A stretch of DNA of 64,000 nt from Prado023 sp963777855 (GCA_963777855.1 CAVZRW010000003.1:1-64000); one strand, 5' to 3'. Positions 26,233-37,500 are shown, numbered from the stretch's first letter. Notes: a model not told the origin generated them from the sequence alone. Made by a program: numbers and translations.

Positions 26233-27582
26233 ATGGGCACCCATCACATGTCCGCCGTCGACAGCGCGTGGCTGAGGATGGACCAACCGGGCAACCTGTT
26301 GGTCGTCAACGCCGTGATGTGGTCGGCCGAGGTCTCGGACTTCGACCAGCTGCGCGCGATCATCGACGAGCGGATGATCGGCCGGTTCCCCCGCTTCCGC
26401 CAGCGGCCGTCGATGCCGCGCAACCCCCTGGGCCGCGCCGAGTGGGTCGACGACGAGGACTTCGACGCCGACCGCCACTACCGCTACGTCACGCTCCCCG
26501 AGCCCGGCGACGAGGCAGCGCTGCAGGCCTACGTCAGCGCCCAGTCGGGGGTGCCGATCGACCCGGCGCACCCGCTGTGGGAGGTGCACCTGATCTCCGG
26601 CTTCCGCCAGGGCACCGCCGCGCTGTTCCGGATCCACCACGCGGTGGCCGACGGGATCGCCCTGACCCGGGTCACCCTCTCGCTGACCGACGGCGGCGCC
26701 CCGGACGCCTTCGCCGAGGTGCACGACCCCAGCTCCACGGCGAGCCTGATCTCGACCGCCGGGTCGGTCGTCGGGTTCGGCCTCGGGCTGGTGCGCCACC
26801 CCACCCGGGTCGGTGGGCTGGCCCGGACCGCCGGCCATGACGCGGCACGCCTGGTGCACCTGGCCACGCTGCCCACCAAGCCGCGCTCGGTCCTCAGCGG
26901 GGCGGTCGGCGCCACGAAGCTCGTGACCTGGTCGCCGCCGATCCCGCTCGACGGCATCAAGTCCGTCGGCCGCGACTCGGGCACCACCGTCAACGACGTG
27001 CTGCTCAGCGCGCTGGCCGGCGCCCTCGGCACGTACCTGGAGGAGCACGGGACCCCGCTGCCCGAGGTGCGGGTCATGGTGCCGGTCAACCTGCGCCCGC
27101 TGGACGGACCGCTGCCCGCGGAGCTCGGCAACGAGTTCGGCTTCTACTTCGTGGACCTGCCCACTGGGCCGATGGAGCCGCGCGAGCGGCTGGCCGCGAT
27201 GCACCGGCACGTGGAGGACATCAAGGGCTCGCCCGAGGCACTGGTCGCCTTCGGGGTGCTCGCGGGCCTGGGCGCGGCGCCCAAGGTCGTCGAGGACCTG
27301 GGGATCGCCTTCTTCGGCAGCAAGGCCTCCGGCGTGGTCACCAACGTGCCGGGCCCGCGGGAGCCGGTGTACCTGGCCGGGGCCCGGGTCGACGGCCTGG
27401 TGGGCTGGGTGCCGCGGGCCGGCGACATGGGCTTCGGCGTCGCGATCGGCTCGTACGCCGGCAACGTGACGGTGGGGTTCTCCACCGACGCGCAGCTCAT
27501 GCCCGACCCCCTCCGGCTGCAGGAGCTGCTGCTCGCCGAGATCGACACGCTGCAGGCCTCCGTCGGCCAGCCCGTCGGGTAG
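26233..27582 (+). CDS. wax ester synthase/diacylglycerol O-acyltransferase (WS/DGAT), second copy
   Basis: A 449-aa WS/DGAT with the catalytic HHxxxDG as IHHAVADGIALTRV. Other family marks are SAVDSAWLRMDQPGNLLVVNAVM at the N-terminus, VNDVLLSALAGAL, MVPVNLRP, and NVPGPREPVYLAGA near the end. It makes triacylglycerol or wax esters from acyl-CoA. Start ATG 26233 is preceded by AAGGAGGA. A candidate -10 TAGCGT lies at 26203-26208, giving a short leader. It is only distantly similar to the copy at 7907, so the two probably differ in substrate. Confidence 0.93.
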   Translation: MGTHHMSAVDSAWLRMDQPGNLLVVNAVMWSAEVSDFDQLRAIIDERMIGRFPRFRQRPSMPRNPLGRAEWVDDEDFDADRHYRYVTLPEPGDEAALQAYVSAQSGVPIDPAHPLWEVHLISGFRQGTAALFRIHHAVADGIALTRVTLSLTDGGAPDAFAEVHDPSSTASLISTAGSVVGFGLGLVRHPTRVGGLARTAGHDAARLVHLATLPTKPRSVLSGAVGATKLVTWSPPIPLDGIKSVGRDSGTTVNDVLLSALAGALGTYLEEHGTPLPEVRVMVPVNLRPLDGPLPAELGNEFGFYFVDLPTGPMEPRERLAAMHRHVEDIKGSPEALVAFGVLAGLGAAPKVVEDLGIAFFGSKASGVVTNVPGPREPVYLAGARVDGLVGWVPRAGDMGFGVAIGSYAGNVTVGFSTDAQLMPDPLRLQELLLAEIDTLQASVGQPVG

Positions 27583-27633
27583 GGGAAGCCTGCCGTCGGG
27601 CCGGCCCGTCCCCTGGCGGGAGCCCGGCTGGGC

Positions 27634-28368
27634 TCAGTCGGTGATCCGGACGCGCAGCCGGCGGAACCCCTTGCCCTTGTTCTCGATCTTGACGACCTCG
27701 ATCCCGCCGATCTGGCGGGTGGAGGCCACGTGGGTGCCGCCGTCGGCCTGCGTGTCGAGGCCCACGATGTCCACGATGCGCACGACCTCCAGCTCCGGGG
27801 GGAGCAGGTTCGTGGCGGTCCGGATGATGTCGGGGATGGCGAAGGCCTCCTCCCGCGGCAGCACGCTGACCTCGATGGCCCGGTCCGCGGCGACCTCCGC
27901 GGCGCACGCGGCCGCGACGGCGTCGCGGAAGCCCTCGGGGACCTCGGGCAGGTTGAAGTCCATCCGGGCCTCGAAGGGCTCCATGTTCCCCCCGGTGACC
28001 AGGGCCCCGAAGTCGCGGAACACGACCCCGCTGAGCAGGTGCAGCCCGGAGTGGGTGCGCATCAGCGCAGTGCGCCGGGCGTCCTCGACCGCTCCGCGCA
28101 CAGCGGTGCCGGCGACCGGGATCGGGTCGCCCTCGTGGGGCACGAGGCGCAGGTCCTCGCCGCGACGGGTGCCCACGATCCGGGTCTGCACCCCCGCCCA
28201 CAGCAGCACCCCGTGGTCGGGCGGCTGGCCGCCGCCGCCGGGGTAGAACGCCGAGCGGTCCAGGACGATCCCCTCGTCATCGACGTCGAGGACCACCGCC
28301 TCCCACTCGCGCAGGGTGGCGTCGGCGAGGTCGAGCCGCGCAGTGCGGCCGTCGTGGTCGTGTGCCAT
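27634..28368 (-). CDS. AlaX-type alanyl-tRNA editing protein
   Basis: A 244-aa stand-alone editing domain homologous to that of alanyl-tRNA synthetase. It hydrolyses mischarged Ser- or Gly-tRNA(Ala). It has the N-terminal FYPGGGGQPPDHG region, the zinc motif HxxxH as MRTHSGLHLL, and the second half-site region DTQADGGTHVAST. The cysteine of the usual CGGTH motif is aspartate here (DGGTH), which may alter zinc binding. Start ATG 28368. Convergent with the WS/DGAT at 27582. Confidence 0.9.
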   Translation of the reverse strand: MAHDHDGRTARLDLADATLREWEAVVLDVDDEGIVLDRSAFYPGGGGQPPDHGVLLWAGVQTRIVGTRRGEDLRLVPHEGDPIPVAGTAVRGAVEDARRTALMRTHSGLHLLSGVVFRDFGALVTGGNMEPFEARMDFNLPEVPEGFRDAVAAACAAEVAADRAIEVSVLPREEAFAIPDIIRTATNLLPPELEVVRIVDIVGLDTQADGGTHVASTRQIGGIEVVKIENKGKGFRRLRVRITD

Positions 28369-28508
28369 GGGCCGACAGTAGCCCGCGGGTGGGCGGAACG
28401 GGCCGGACTGCTCCGGCCAGGGTTCTGGGCAGCGGCCGCGGGCCAGGCGTCCAGGTCCGCGGCCGGCTGCCTGATGTGGCTGCGGCGCCGCGCTGCCGCA
28501 CCGCGCCG

Positions 28509-28539
28509 CGCCCCCCGGGAGGCAGGGCTCCGGGGGGCG
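28509..28539. terminator. GC-rich hairpin terminator
   Basis: CGCCCCCCGG and CCGGGGGGCG form a perfect 10-bp stem with an 11-nt loop, 34 nt beyond the stop of the 5'-nucleotidase gene (minus strand). The gap up to the next gene is otherwise featureless. Confidence 0.7.
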
Positions 28540-28572
28540 TAGCGCCGGGGGCAGGCCCGACTGGGACGCAGG

Positions 28573-30324
28573 TCAGGGGGTGACGTCGATCCGGTCCGTC
28601 AGGGCCGGCGCCAGTGCGTCGAACTGCCGGATGTAGGACTCGAAGGCGTCTGTGTCCACCGGCCCGCCGAGGCGGTCGGTGCCAGCCAGGAAGCCGCCGA
28701 ACCCGTCGCCGCCGTCGGCCAGGAAGTTGTTCGTGGTCACCCGGTAGGAGGCTGCCGGGTCCAGCGACACCCCGCCGAGGGTGATCCCCGAGACCACGTT
28801 CCCGGTGCAGCCCGGATCGGCCAGGGCGTTGGCGGAGGCCGACCACGTGTAGTGCAGGCCGGCGGAGGGGAGCAGGACCCGGGCGGTGGAGTTGTTCAGG
28901 CCGCAGAACTGCTGCTCGAGGATGGTCTCGATCTGCGCCCCCGTGAGGGACATCGTGACCAGCGCGTTGCCGAACGGCTGCACCGTGAAGGCCTCGCCGT
29001 AGGTGACCACGCCGTCGCCCTCCCCGGCCGGGCTGCCCGCGTAGACGAGGTCCGCGCGAACCCCGCCGGGGTTCATCAGGGCCAGGACCGCGGCCCCCGT
29101 GCCGGGCTCGTTCGTGGCGTCGAGCTGGGCGTCGGCGATCACGTTGCCCAGCGGCTGCTCGAGCGACGCATCGTTGATGCGGGTGATGTCGGCGGTGATG
29201 CGACCGATCGGACGGTTGGCGATGGGGGCGGCCAGCGTCTGGTAGCGGTTGATCAGGGAGGTGATTGCGGCGTCCTTGTCCACGTCGCGGGTGATGATGC
29301 GGTTGTTCACCGAGATCGCCGTGGTGTCGCCGGTGGCCCGGTCGACCGTCATGTCGATGTCGGTCAGGACGCGGCCGAACGAGAAGGCGCTGGTCACGGC
29401 CTTGCCGTCGATCTGGCAGCTGTACGCCGAGTGCGTGTGGCCCGAGACGACAAGATCGACCTCGTCGTCGAGCCGGTTGACGATGTCGACGATCGGCCCG
29501 CTCACGCCGTTGCACTGGTTCAGGGTGCCCGCGTTCACCGACTGGACCCCGCCCTCGTGGACCAGGACGACGATGGACTCGATGCCCCGGCGCCTGAGCT
29601 CGGGGATGAGCGCGTTGACCGTGTCGGCCTCGTCGCGGAACTCGTAGCCGGCGATCCCGGCGGCGCTGACGATCGACGGGGTGCCCTCGAGGGTCATGCC
29701 GATGAACGCCACGCGGGCGCCCGTGAAGTTCTGGATCGAGTAGGGCGCGAACAGGGTTCGACCGGTCGAGCTCCGCACCACGTTGGCGGCCAGGAAGTCG
29801 AAGTCGGCCCCGGCGAACGGGTCGCCGTCCTGGCAGCCGTCGACGGGGTGGCAGCCGCCGTCCTGCATCCGGCGCAGCTCCGCGGCGCCCTCGTCGAACT
29901 CGTGGTTCCCGACCGCGTTGAGGTCCAGGCCGATCAGGTTCATCGCCTCGATGGTGGGCTCGTCGTGGAACAGCGCCGACACCAGCGGACTGGCCCCGAT
30001 GAGGTCGCCGGCCGAGACCACGATGCTGTTGCGGTTGGTCGCCTCGAGGTTCTTCACGTGCGTGGCCAGGTACTCGGCTCCGCCTGCGGGGATCGCCGGT
30101 GACGGAGGAGTGCTCGGGGCTGCGGTCACCAGGCCGCTCGAGCCGCTGGGTGGCAGCAGGTTCCCGTGGAAGTCGTTGAGGGCGAGCACCTGGACCTCGA
30201 CCGAGGACCGGTCCTGGATGATCGGCGGCTTCGGGGAGGCCCCCGAGGCCGGGGCCAGTCCGGCGGCGACGAGGGCTGCCGAGGCCAGCGTGAGGGTGGT
30301 CAGCGAACGACGGATTCGTGGCAT
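28573..30324 (-). CDS. secreted bifunctional metallophosphatase/5'-nucleotidase
   Basis: A 583-aa exported enzyme. A signal peptide (LTTLTLASAALVAAGLAPASG) is followed by a calcineurin-like metallophosphatase domain: LNDFHGN, GDLIGAS, GNHEFDEG and GHTHSAYSC provide the metal ligands. Next is a C-terminal 5'-nucleotidase substrate domain with NPGGVRADL, FGNALV and NNFLADGGDGFGGF. It dephosphorylates extracellular nucleotides to scavenge nucleoside and phosphate. Length and domain order are normal for the UshA/NT5E family. Start ATG 30324 with GAAGGAT upstream. A candidate -10 is at 30399. Confidence 0.94.
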   Translation of the reverse strand: MPRIRRSLTTLTLASAALVAAGLAPASGASPKPPIIQDRSSVEVQVLALNDFHGNLLPPSGSSGLVTAAPSTPPSPAIPAGGAEYLATHVKNLEATNRNSIVVSAGDLIGASPLVSALFHDEPTIEAMNLIGLDLNAVGNHEFDEGAAELRRMQDGGCHPVDGCQDGDPFAGADFDFLAANVVRSSTGRTLFAPYSIQNFTGARVAFIGMTLEGTPSIVSAAGIAGYEFRDEADTVNALIPELRRRGIESIVVLVHEGGVQSVNAGTLNQCNGVSGPIVDIVNRLDDEVDLVVSGHTHSAYSCQIDGKAVTSAFSFGRVLTDIDMTVDRATGDTTAISVNNRIITRDVDKDAAITSLINRYQTLAAPIANRPIGRITADITRINDASLEQPLGNVIADAQLDATNEPGTGAAVLALMNPGGVRADLVYAGSPAGEGDGVVTYGEAFTVQPFGNALVTMSLTGAQIETILEQQFCGLNNSTARVLLPSAGLHYTWSASANALADPGCTGNVVSGITLGGVSLDPAASYRVTTNNFLADGGDGFGGFLAGTDRLGGPVDTDAFESYIRQFDALAPALTDRIDVTP

Positions 30325-30398
30325 CGGGATCCTTCGGGGGAGACGGGTGCGGGGGTGCTCCGCGTACGGACGCGGCGGCCACTGCTCTGGTCTGGGCC

Positions 30399-30404
30399 TG
30401 TATA
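30399..30404 (-). promoter_or_regulatory. candidate -10 element of the 5'-nucleotidase gene
   Basis: On the minus strand this reads TATACA, within the palindrome TGTATACA (30399-30406), the most AT-rich point of the 176-bp gap between divergent genes. No good -35 is seen. A separate palindrome, CTCGGC-A-GCCGAG, lies at 30449-30461. Confidence 0.35.
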
Positions 30405-30487
30405 CACCCGCTCGGCGCCCGGCCACCACAGGGCCGGGGTGGCCGTATCTCGGCAGCCGAGGGCGTCGCAGGAGTCGTCCCTCGGGC

Positions 30488-30493
30488 TACCCT
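30488..30493 (+). promoter_or_regulatory. -10 element, leaderless-type
   Basis: TACCCT ends 7 nt before the ATG at 30501, consistent with transcription starting at the start codon of the YdeP-type oxidoreductase gene. Confidence 0.5.
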
Positions 30494-30500
30494 GTGCGCC

Positions 30501-32748
<2,248 letters not shown>

Positions 32749-32757
32749 GCCCGGCGG

Positions 32758-33174
32758 TCAGCTCCCGCTCTCGCGGGCGTGGGCCAGGGAGGCGGTGACG
32801 ATCTCCTCGAGCACCGCGGTGTCCACGTCGGCCAGGCGCTTGATGTAGAGGCAGCCCTTGCCGGTGGTGTGCTTGCCGAGGCGGGCCAGCTGGTCGGCGT
32901 AGTCCTCGAGGGCGCCGGACAGGTAGAGCGTCGTGTTGGCCTTGCGCGGGGAGAAGCCGATCTGCATCCAGTCGAGCTCACGGCCGCTGTCGTAGCGCAG
33001 GTGCTGGGTGCCGAAGCCCACGATCGACGCCCCCCACATCACCGGGGCCTCGCCGCTGGCCCGGGCCATCAGGTCGCACACGGCCTGCGCGTCGGCACGG
33101 CGCGCCTCGTCGGGCACGGCGGCCAGGAAGGACTGCACATCACCGTCGTTCGCGCCGGTCTTCAACTGCGCCAT
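32758..33174 (-). CDS. DUF1801 domain protein
   Basis: A 138-aa single-domain protein. Family features are DAQAVCDLMARASGEAPVMWGASIVGFG, YDSGRELDWMQIGFSPRKANTTLYL, and GKGCLYIKRLADVD near the end. The fold is the SH3-like/iron-chaperone-like DUF1801 type, with no proven biochemical role. Start ATG 33174 has GGAGG upstream. It converges on the YdeP-type gene with 9 nt between stops. Confidence 0.85.
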   Translation of the reverse strand: MAQLKTGANDGDVQSFLAAVPDEARRADAQAVCDLMARASGEAPVMWGASIVGFGTQHLRYDSGRELDWMQIGFSPRKANTTLYLSGALEDYADQLARLGKHTTGKGCLYIKRLADVDTAVLEEIVTASLAHARESGS

Positions 33175-33203
33175 GGTCGCCTCCTCGGAGTCGGAGTCCG
33201 ATG

Positions 33204-34280
33204 CTAGACGGCCGTGACCCGGTGCGCCCCGGCAAGCGCCTGGATCAGCGTCGGCGGGGCGTAGGTGGGGTCCTGCTCGGCCCGGTCGATCGCCGACGAG
33301 GCCACGGACTCGTTGCCCGCGGGCTCGGCGCCGATCGCGCGCGGTCCCGGTGGCAGCACCTTGTAGAGCCCGGTGCTGGAGTCGTGCAGCGGACCCAGGG
33401 GGTCGGGGGAGGTCCCCGTCGCCGCATCGCCGGCGCCCTGCTCGTCCACGGCGCCGAGGGCGCCGGGCAGGAACTCCAGGCCGCAGGACTGGGCCCGGTC
33501 GACCATCCACAGCAGCGCGAGGTCCGACAGCCCGGTGTCGGGGTACCCGCCGCCCACGTCGCAGTGGACCCCGCTGAACCACACCTGCTCCAGGGTCTGG
33601 TTCACGGCCGCCGGGTTCTGCTTCCAGACCGCCGGCTGGAACGGCTTGCGCCGCTCGTCGATGGCCAGGGCGTGGAAGGCGTTGTCCACGATCCGGCTGA
33701 GCTGGGTGTCGTGGAACGACCACCGCCGGTTGAAGCGCTCGAAGGCGGGCACGCCGCTCCAGGGGATGCCCAGGGCTCCGACCGTGTCCCAGACCCCGAC
33801 GAAGTGGATGCGCGGATCGGGGTGGGAGTAGGAGCGTCGGAACAGCTGGGACTCCAGGTCGCGGGGGTGCACGGCACGCTCGCGGTAGAGGGCGTAGGCC
33901 CGCGGGATCTGGTCGACGTTGGCCGGTTTCAGGATCCCTGCGTTGCGGACCAGGCCGGCGGTGCTGCGCGCCATGTAGGAGCCGCGGCTGAAGCCGAAGA
34001 GGAAGATCTCGTCGCCCGGCTCGTAGTTGGCCACCAGGAACCGGTACACGGCCTGCACCCCGCGCGACAGGCCGACGCCGAAGGCCCCGCCGCGGATGCG
34101 CTCGCCCGGGTCGGTGCCCACCCCGCGGTGGTAGAGCACGAGCTGCTCGACCCCCGATCGGTCGCGGTCGGCCACCGTGGCCGCGACCTTGGCCACGTTG
34201 GTCCGGCAGGGCCTGCCGGACGAGGTCTGGTCAGGGGTGTTCCACGTGCCGTCGCAGCACAGGACGAGGCGCTTGGTCAT
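33204..34280 (-). CDS. DUF2235 alpha/beta hydrolase (Tle1-like phospholipase domain)
   Basis: A 358-aa protein opening with KRLVLCCDGTWN, the start typical of DUF2235. The nucleophile elbow GFSRGSYMAR holds the catalytic serine; VWDTVGALGIP and HCDVGGGYPD supply acid and histidine. Relatives include the type VI secretion phospholipase Tle1 and fungal hydrolases. Here there is no secretion gene nearby and no signal peptide, so a housekeeping lipase/esterase is more likely than a toxin. Start ATG 34280, after GAGGG. Confidence 0.88.
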   Translation of the reverse strand: MTKRLVLCCDGTWNTPDQTSSGRPCRTNVAKVAATVADRDRSGVEQLVLYHRGVGTDPGERIRGGAFGVGLSRGVQAVYRFLVANYEPGDEIFLFGFSRGSYMARSTAGLVRNAGILKPANVDQIPRAYALYRERAVHPRDLESQLFRRSYSHPDPRIHFVGVWDTVGALGIPWSGVPAFERFNRRWSFHDTQLSRIVDNAFHALAIDERRKPFQPAVWKQNPAAVNQTLEQVWFSGVHCDVGGGYPDTGLSDLALLWMVDRAQSCGLEFLPGALGAVDEQGAGDAATGTSPDPLGPLHDSSTGLYKVLPPGPRAIGAEPAGNESVASSAIDRAEQDPTYAPPTLIQALAGAHRVTAV

Positions 34281-34550
34281 GAGCCCTCCCGAGTCGTCGC
34301 CCCCGGGTGCCGGGGGCACGCGCGGGTCGCGGTCTCGGGGCTGATGGTAGGGCTGCAGTCGTGGCGGGGGGAAGGGCGCGTCGGGTCGCGGCCGGCTCCG
34401 TCCCGGCTCGCGGCGGCGAGCGGTCCGCTGTCGGCAGGGCTCCCGTCGCCGTCGCGTGCCGGCAGACGAGTCCCCATCGACCGACCTCACGACCAGCCGT
34501 CCGCGTAGTGTGGCGCGGACCATCGCCATCGGTCCGAATCAGGGAGCACT

Positions 34551-35807
34551 GTGAGCACAGGAGTCATCGTCACGCCGCAGGCCACCAGCGAAACCCTCGC
34601 CGAGCTCTACCGCGACCTGCACGCGAACCCCGAGCTGCCGTTCGCCGAGCACCGGACCGCGGACATCGTGGCCGCGTCCCTGGCGGCCCTGGGCTACGAG
34701 GTCCACGCCGGCATCGGTGGCACGGGTGTGGTGGGCCTGCTGCGCCGGGGCGATGGGCCGACCGTGCTGGTGCGCGCCGACATGGACGGCCTTCCCGTGG
34801 CCGAGGAGACCGGGCTGCCGTACGCCAGCACCGCCCGGGGCATCGACCCGGCCGGCAACGACGTGCCCGTGATGCACGCCTGCGGCCACGACATGCACGT
34901 GACCTGCCTGCTGGGGGCGGCCGCCGCGCTCGCCGCTGACGACTCCTGGACTGGCACCCTCATGATCGTCGCGCAGCCGGCGGAGGAGCTGGGCACCGGC
35001 GCCCGGGCGATGGTGGCCGACGGCCTCTACGAGCGGCTGGGCCGCCCGGACGTGGTGCTCGGCCAGCACGTGGGCCCCATGCCGGCCGGGCTGATCGGGC
35101 TGCATCCGGGGCCGGCGTTCGCCACGTCGGACTCGATCCGGGTGACCCTGTTCGGGGCCGGCGGTCACGGGTCGCGCCCCGAGGCGTGCGTCGATCCGAT
35201 CGTGATGGCCGCTGCGGTCGTGCTGAGGCTGCAGACCATCGTCTCCCGCGAGGTCGCCGGCGGTGAGACCGCCGTGGTCAGCGTCGGCACCCTGCACGCC
35301 GGCACGAAGGTGAACATCATCCCGGACACGGCGGTGCTCGAGATCAACGTGCGCACCTACGACGAGCGGGTCCGCGCCCACGTGCTGGCCGCGATCGAGC
35401 GAATCGTCCGCGCCGAGGCGTCGGCATCCAACGCCCCGCGTGAGCCGGAGGTGCTGCTCCTCGACTCGTTCCCCGCCCTGGTGAACGATCCGCAGGCCTC
35501 GGCGCGCACCGCCGAGGCGCTGCGGACGCTCCCGGTGATGCTCATCGATCCCGGTCCCGTGACCGGCAGCGAGGACGTCGGCGTCTTCGCCCTGGAGGCG
35601 GGGGTGCCCTGCGTCTACTGGATCCTCGGAGGTGCCGACCCGGCTCCGTTCGCCGGAGCCAGCACACCCGAGGAGGTGATCGCGGTGATGGGCGGGATCC
35701 CGTCGAACCACTCGCCGGGCTATGCGCCGGTGATCGAGCCGACGATCAGCATCGGGGTGGCCGCGCTGGTGGCGGCGGCCAAGGAGTGGCTCGCCCCGAC
35801 GGGGTGA
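34551..35807 (+). CDS. M20-family amidohydrolase
   Basis: A 418-aa zinc amidohydrolase of the hippurate/IAA-amino acid hydrolase type. Metal-binding and catalytic motifs: RADMDGLPV, HACGHDMHV, AQPAEELGTGA, VLGQHVGP, and the lid-domain segment GAGGHGSRPEACVDP, plus a late HSPGYAPVIE. It cleaves the amide bond of N-acyl amino acids; the exact substrate is unknown. Start GTG 34551 with AGGGAG. It converges with the NAD(P)H-binding protein, with 14 nt between the stops. Confidence 0.92.
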   Translation: MSTGVIVTPQATSETLAELYRDLHANPELPFAEHRTADIVAASLAALGYEVHAGIGGTGVVGLLRRGDGPTVLVRADMDGLPVAEETGLPYASTARGIDPAGNDVPVMHACGHDMHVTCLLGAAAALAADDSWTGTLMIVAQPAEELGTGARAMVADGLYERLGRPDVVLGQHVGPMPAGLIGLHPGPAFATSDSIRVTLFGAGGHGSRPEACVDPIVMAAAVVLRLQTIVSREVAGGETAVVSVGTLHAGTKVNIIPDTAVLEINVRTYDERVRAHVLAAIERIVRAEASASNAPREPEVLLLDSFPALVNDPQASARTAEALRTLPVMLIDPGPVTGSEDVGVFALEAGVPCVYWILGGADPAPFAGASTPEEVIAVMGGIPSNHSPGYAPVIEPTISIGVAALVAAAKEWLAPTG

Positions 35808-35821
35808 CGCGGCGGGCGGCG

Positions 35822-36580
35822 TCAGCCCATGGGGGCCCGTCCCGGGCTTGGTGTGCCATCGACGATCACCGGCATCCGGCCCTGCCAGCGCTGCCAGGTG
35901 GCCTCGTCGGTGGCCAGCTCGCACATGAAGTGCGCCACGTTGGCCATCCGGGTGTGGTCGGGCCGGACGATGCTGGCGACCAGTTCGTCGTGCAGCGTGT
36001 ACTGGCAGACCTCGCCCTCGAGGAGGGTGTCGGGGCGCACGGCCACCCACTGCAGGCGCGGATCCGCCGGGCCGACCTCGCGGATCAGGTGATCGGCGGC
36101 CCCCTGGTTGTCGCGCACCGGTGGGATGAGAACCCCCAGGCCGCGCAGGTAGGCGCGCTCGACGCGGCCACGGCGGGTGTCGGCCCGATCGGGACGGTTC
36201 ACCGAGACGCTGCTCATGAGGATCATGCGCACCGCGTCTTCCGGCTGGGCGGCCCCGACCGCGTCGTGCACCCGCTGCACCGCACGGGTGACCAGGTAGC
36301 GCGGCGGGCCGAGGATCCCGCGGGCGCTGATGTTGTGGCCCAGGCAGGAGATGACGGTGTCACAGCCCTCCAGCGCCCCGACCAGCGCGGCGGCGGGCAT
36401 GGCCAGCACGTCGGCCTCGACCACCTCCAGCATGGGGTGGCCCACCGTGGCGGCGGGCAGGCGCTCGGCCGAGCGCACGATCACGCGGACGGCGACGCCG
36501 CGCTCGAGGAGCTGGGTCAGCACGTGGCCACCTGTGCGGCCGGTGGCGCCGAGCAGGAGGATGCGGTGATCGGTGTCCAT
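35822..36580 (-). CDS. NAD(P)H-binding SDR-like protein
   Basis: A 252-aa atypical extended SDR. The N-terminal nucleotide motif is LLLGATGRTGGHVL, then VEADV and CDTVISCLGHN. MILMSSVSVN stands where classical SDRs have the catalytic Ser strand, and the YxxxK pair is not obvious. This matches NmrA/NAD(P)-binding Rossmann proteins (SDR_a5-like) used as redox sensors or reductases. Start ATG 36580 after CAGGAG. It probably forms no operon with the downstream XRE gene (83 nt gap). Confidence 0.85.
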   Translation of the reverse strand: MDTDHRILLLGATGRTGGHVLTQLLERGVAVRVIVRSAERLPAATVGHPMLEVVEADVLAMPAAALVGALEGCDTVISCLGHNISARGILGPPRYLVTRAVQRVHDAVGAAQPEDAVRMILMSSVSVNRPDRADTRRGRVERAYLRGLGVLIPPVRDNQGAADHLIREVGPADPRLQWVAVRPDTLLEGEVCQYTLHDELVASIVRPDHTRMANVAHFMCELATDEATWQRWQGRMPVIVDGTPSPGRAPMG

Positions 36581-36662
36581 GGGGTGCTCCTGGGGGAAGG
36601 GTGTCGGGGGTGGCGGTGCGGGTGGATGGGGCGGTGCGGCGCCCCTGCCGGTGTGGTGGTGC

Positions 36663-36884
36663 TCAGCCCGGCTCGGGGTACTGGAAGACCTCGTCGAGGG
36701 GAGCCCCGAGGGCGTGCGCGATACGGAAGGCCACCTCGAGCGAGGGCGAGTACTTGCCCTGCTCGATGGCGATGATCGTCTGTCGGGTGGTGCCGACCCG
36801 GTCGGCGAGCTCGGCCTGGGTCATCTCGTCGGCGGCGAAGCGCAGGGCGCGGATGCGGTTGGTGACCCGCGTCGGGCGGACCAT
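36663..36884 (-). CDS. small XRE-type helix-turn-helix regulator
   Basis: A 73-aa protein that is essentially one HTH_3 domain: NRIRALRFAADEMTQAELADRVGTTRQTIIAIEQGKYSPSLEVAFRIAHALGAPLDEVF. Its ATG overlaps the stop of the DUF2178 gene (36882-36886), so the two are translationally coupled. Small XRE proteins of this kind paired with a DUF2178-like membrane protein are a recurring actinobacterial and firmicute arrangement. It is the natural candidate to bind the inverted repeats in the promoter at 37363-37428 and repress its own operon. Confidence 0.9.
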   Translation of the reverse strand: MVRPTRVTNRIRALRFAADEMTQAELADRVGTTRQTIIAIEQGKYSPSLEVAFRIAHALGAPLDEVFQYPEPG

Positions 36885-37337
36885 CAGAAGCCCCGGCGGT
36901 AGGCGCGCAGCTTCACGATCCCGGCGACCAGGCCGGCGAGGGCGAAGGCCAGGTACAGGGTGTTCGCGATCCAGAAGTAGTCGTACTCGAGCATGGTCAG
37001 GATCAGTGCGCCGACCATGCCGGCCGAGGCGACGTAGTAGCCCGACGACGTCACCGCGCCGGCGGATCTGCACGTCGCGCTCGTCGGTCCGGTCGATGTC
37101 GTCGACCGACCCCGACCCGGTGATCTCGACGCCGATCGCGGTCGCGATCGCCATGGCGATGCTGCCGAGGATGGTCAGGACGATCGAGGCGATGACGGCG
37201 ATCACCAACGGCCTCTGGTAGGCGATCTCGGAGGCCGGGGTGTCGCTCAACTGCGGCAGCACGACGGCGAAGTAGGCCAGCGGGACCAGGAACCCGACCA
37301 CGACGCTGACCCATGTGGTCTTCTCCTCGAACGGCAT
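36884..37337 (-). pseudogene. DUF2178-like small membrane protein, one-base frameshift
   Basis: A protein of about 150 aa with four membrane segments in two pairs. The first pair is in one frame (VSVVVGFLVPLAYFAVVLP, PLVIAVIASIVLTILGSIAM). The second is in another (YYVASAGMVGALILTML, YFWIANTLYLAFALAGLVAG), with DERDVQIRRRGDVVG before the break. Removing one base from CCC at 37041-37043 (GGG on the coding strand) makes it continuous and ends it with TGA overlapping the XRE start. Start ATG 37337 has GAGGAG upstream. Function unknown; it is coupled to an XRE regulator. Confidence 0.8.
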
Positions 37338-37362
37338 GTCCGCCTCCTCGGCATCTGTCCGG

Positions 37363-37428
37363 ATGTCAAACATCTTTGACATATCGAATGTAAAGGCAGC
37401 ACGACGTCATGTCAAGAGTGTTTTACAT
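37363..37428 (-). promoter_or_regulatory. promoter with flanking operator palindromes of the DUF2178/XRE operon
   Basis: On the minus strand TTGACA (37410-37415) and TACATT (37387-37392) are separated by 17 nt, a near-ideal sigma-70-type promoter. A perfect palindrome ATGTCAAA-N4-TTTGACAT (37363-37382) covers the predicted start of transcription. A second, imperfect copy ATGTCAAG-N4-TTTTACAT (37409-37428) overlaps the -35. A third half-site, ATGTAAAG, is at 37388-37395. This is the layout of a self-repressed promoter. Confidence 0.8.
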
Positions 37429-37500
37429 CTCGTGGATCGTGAACGAGCGTGGTGCCGCAGGGTCGCGGACGTGTGGCTGACGCGTCAGGACCCTGCGCCC

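Noticed and set aside
33204..34280. DUF2235 protein as a type VI secretion effector (Tle1)
   Set aside because: No VgrG, Hcp, immunity gene or other secretion component is near, and actinobacteria generally lack this system.
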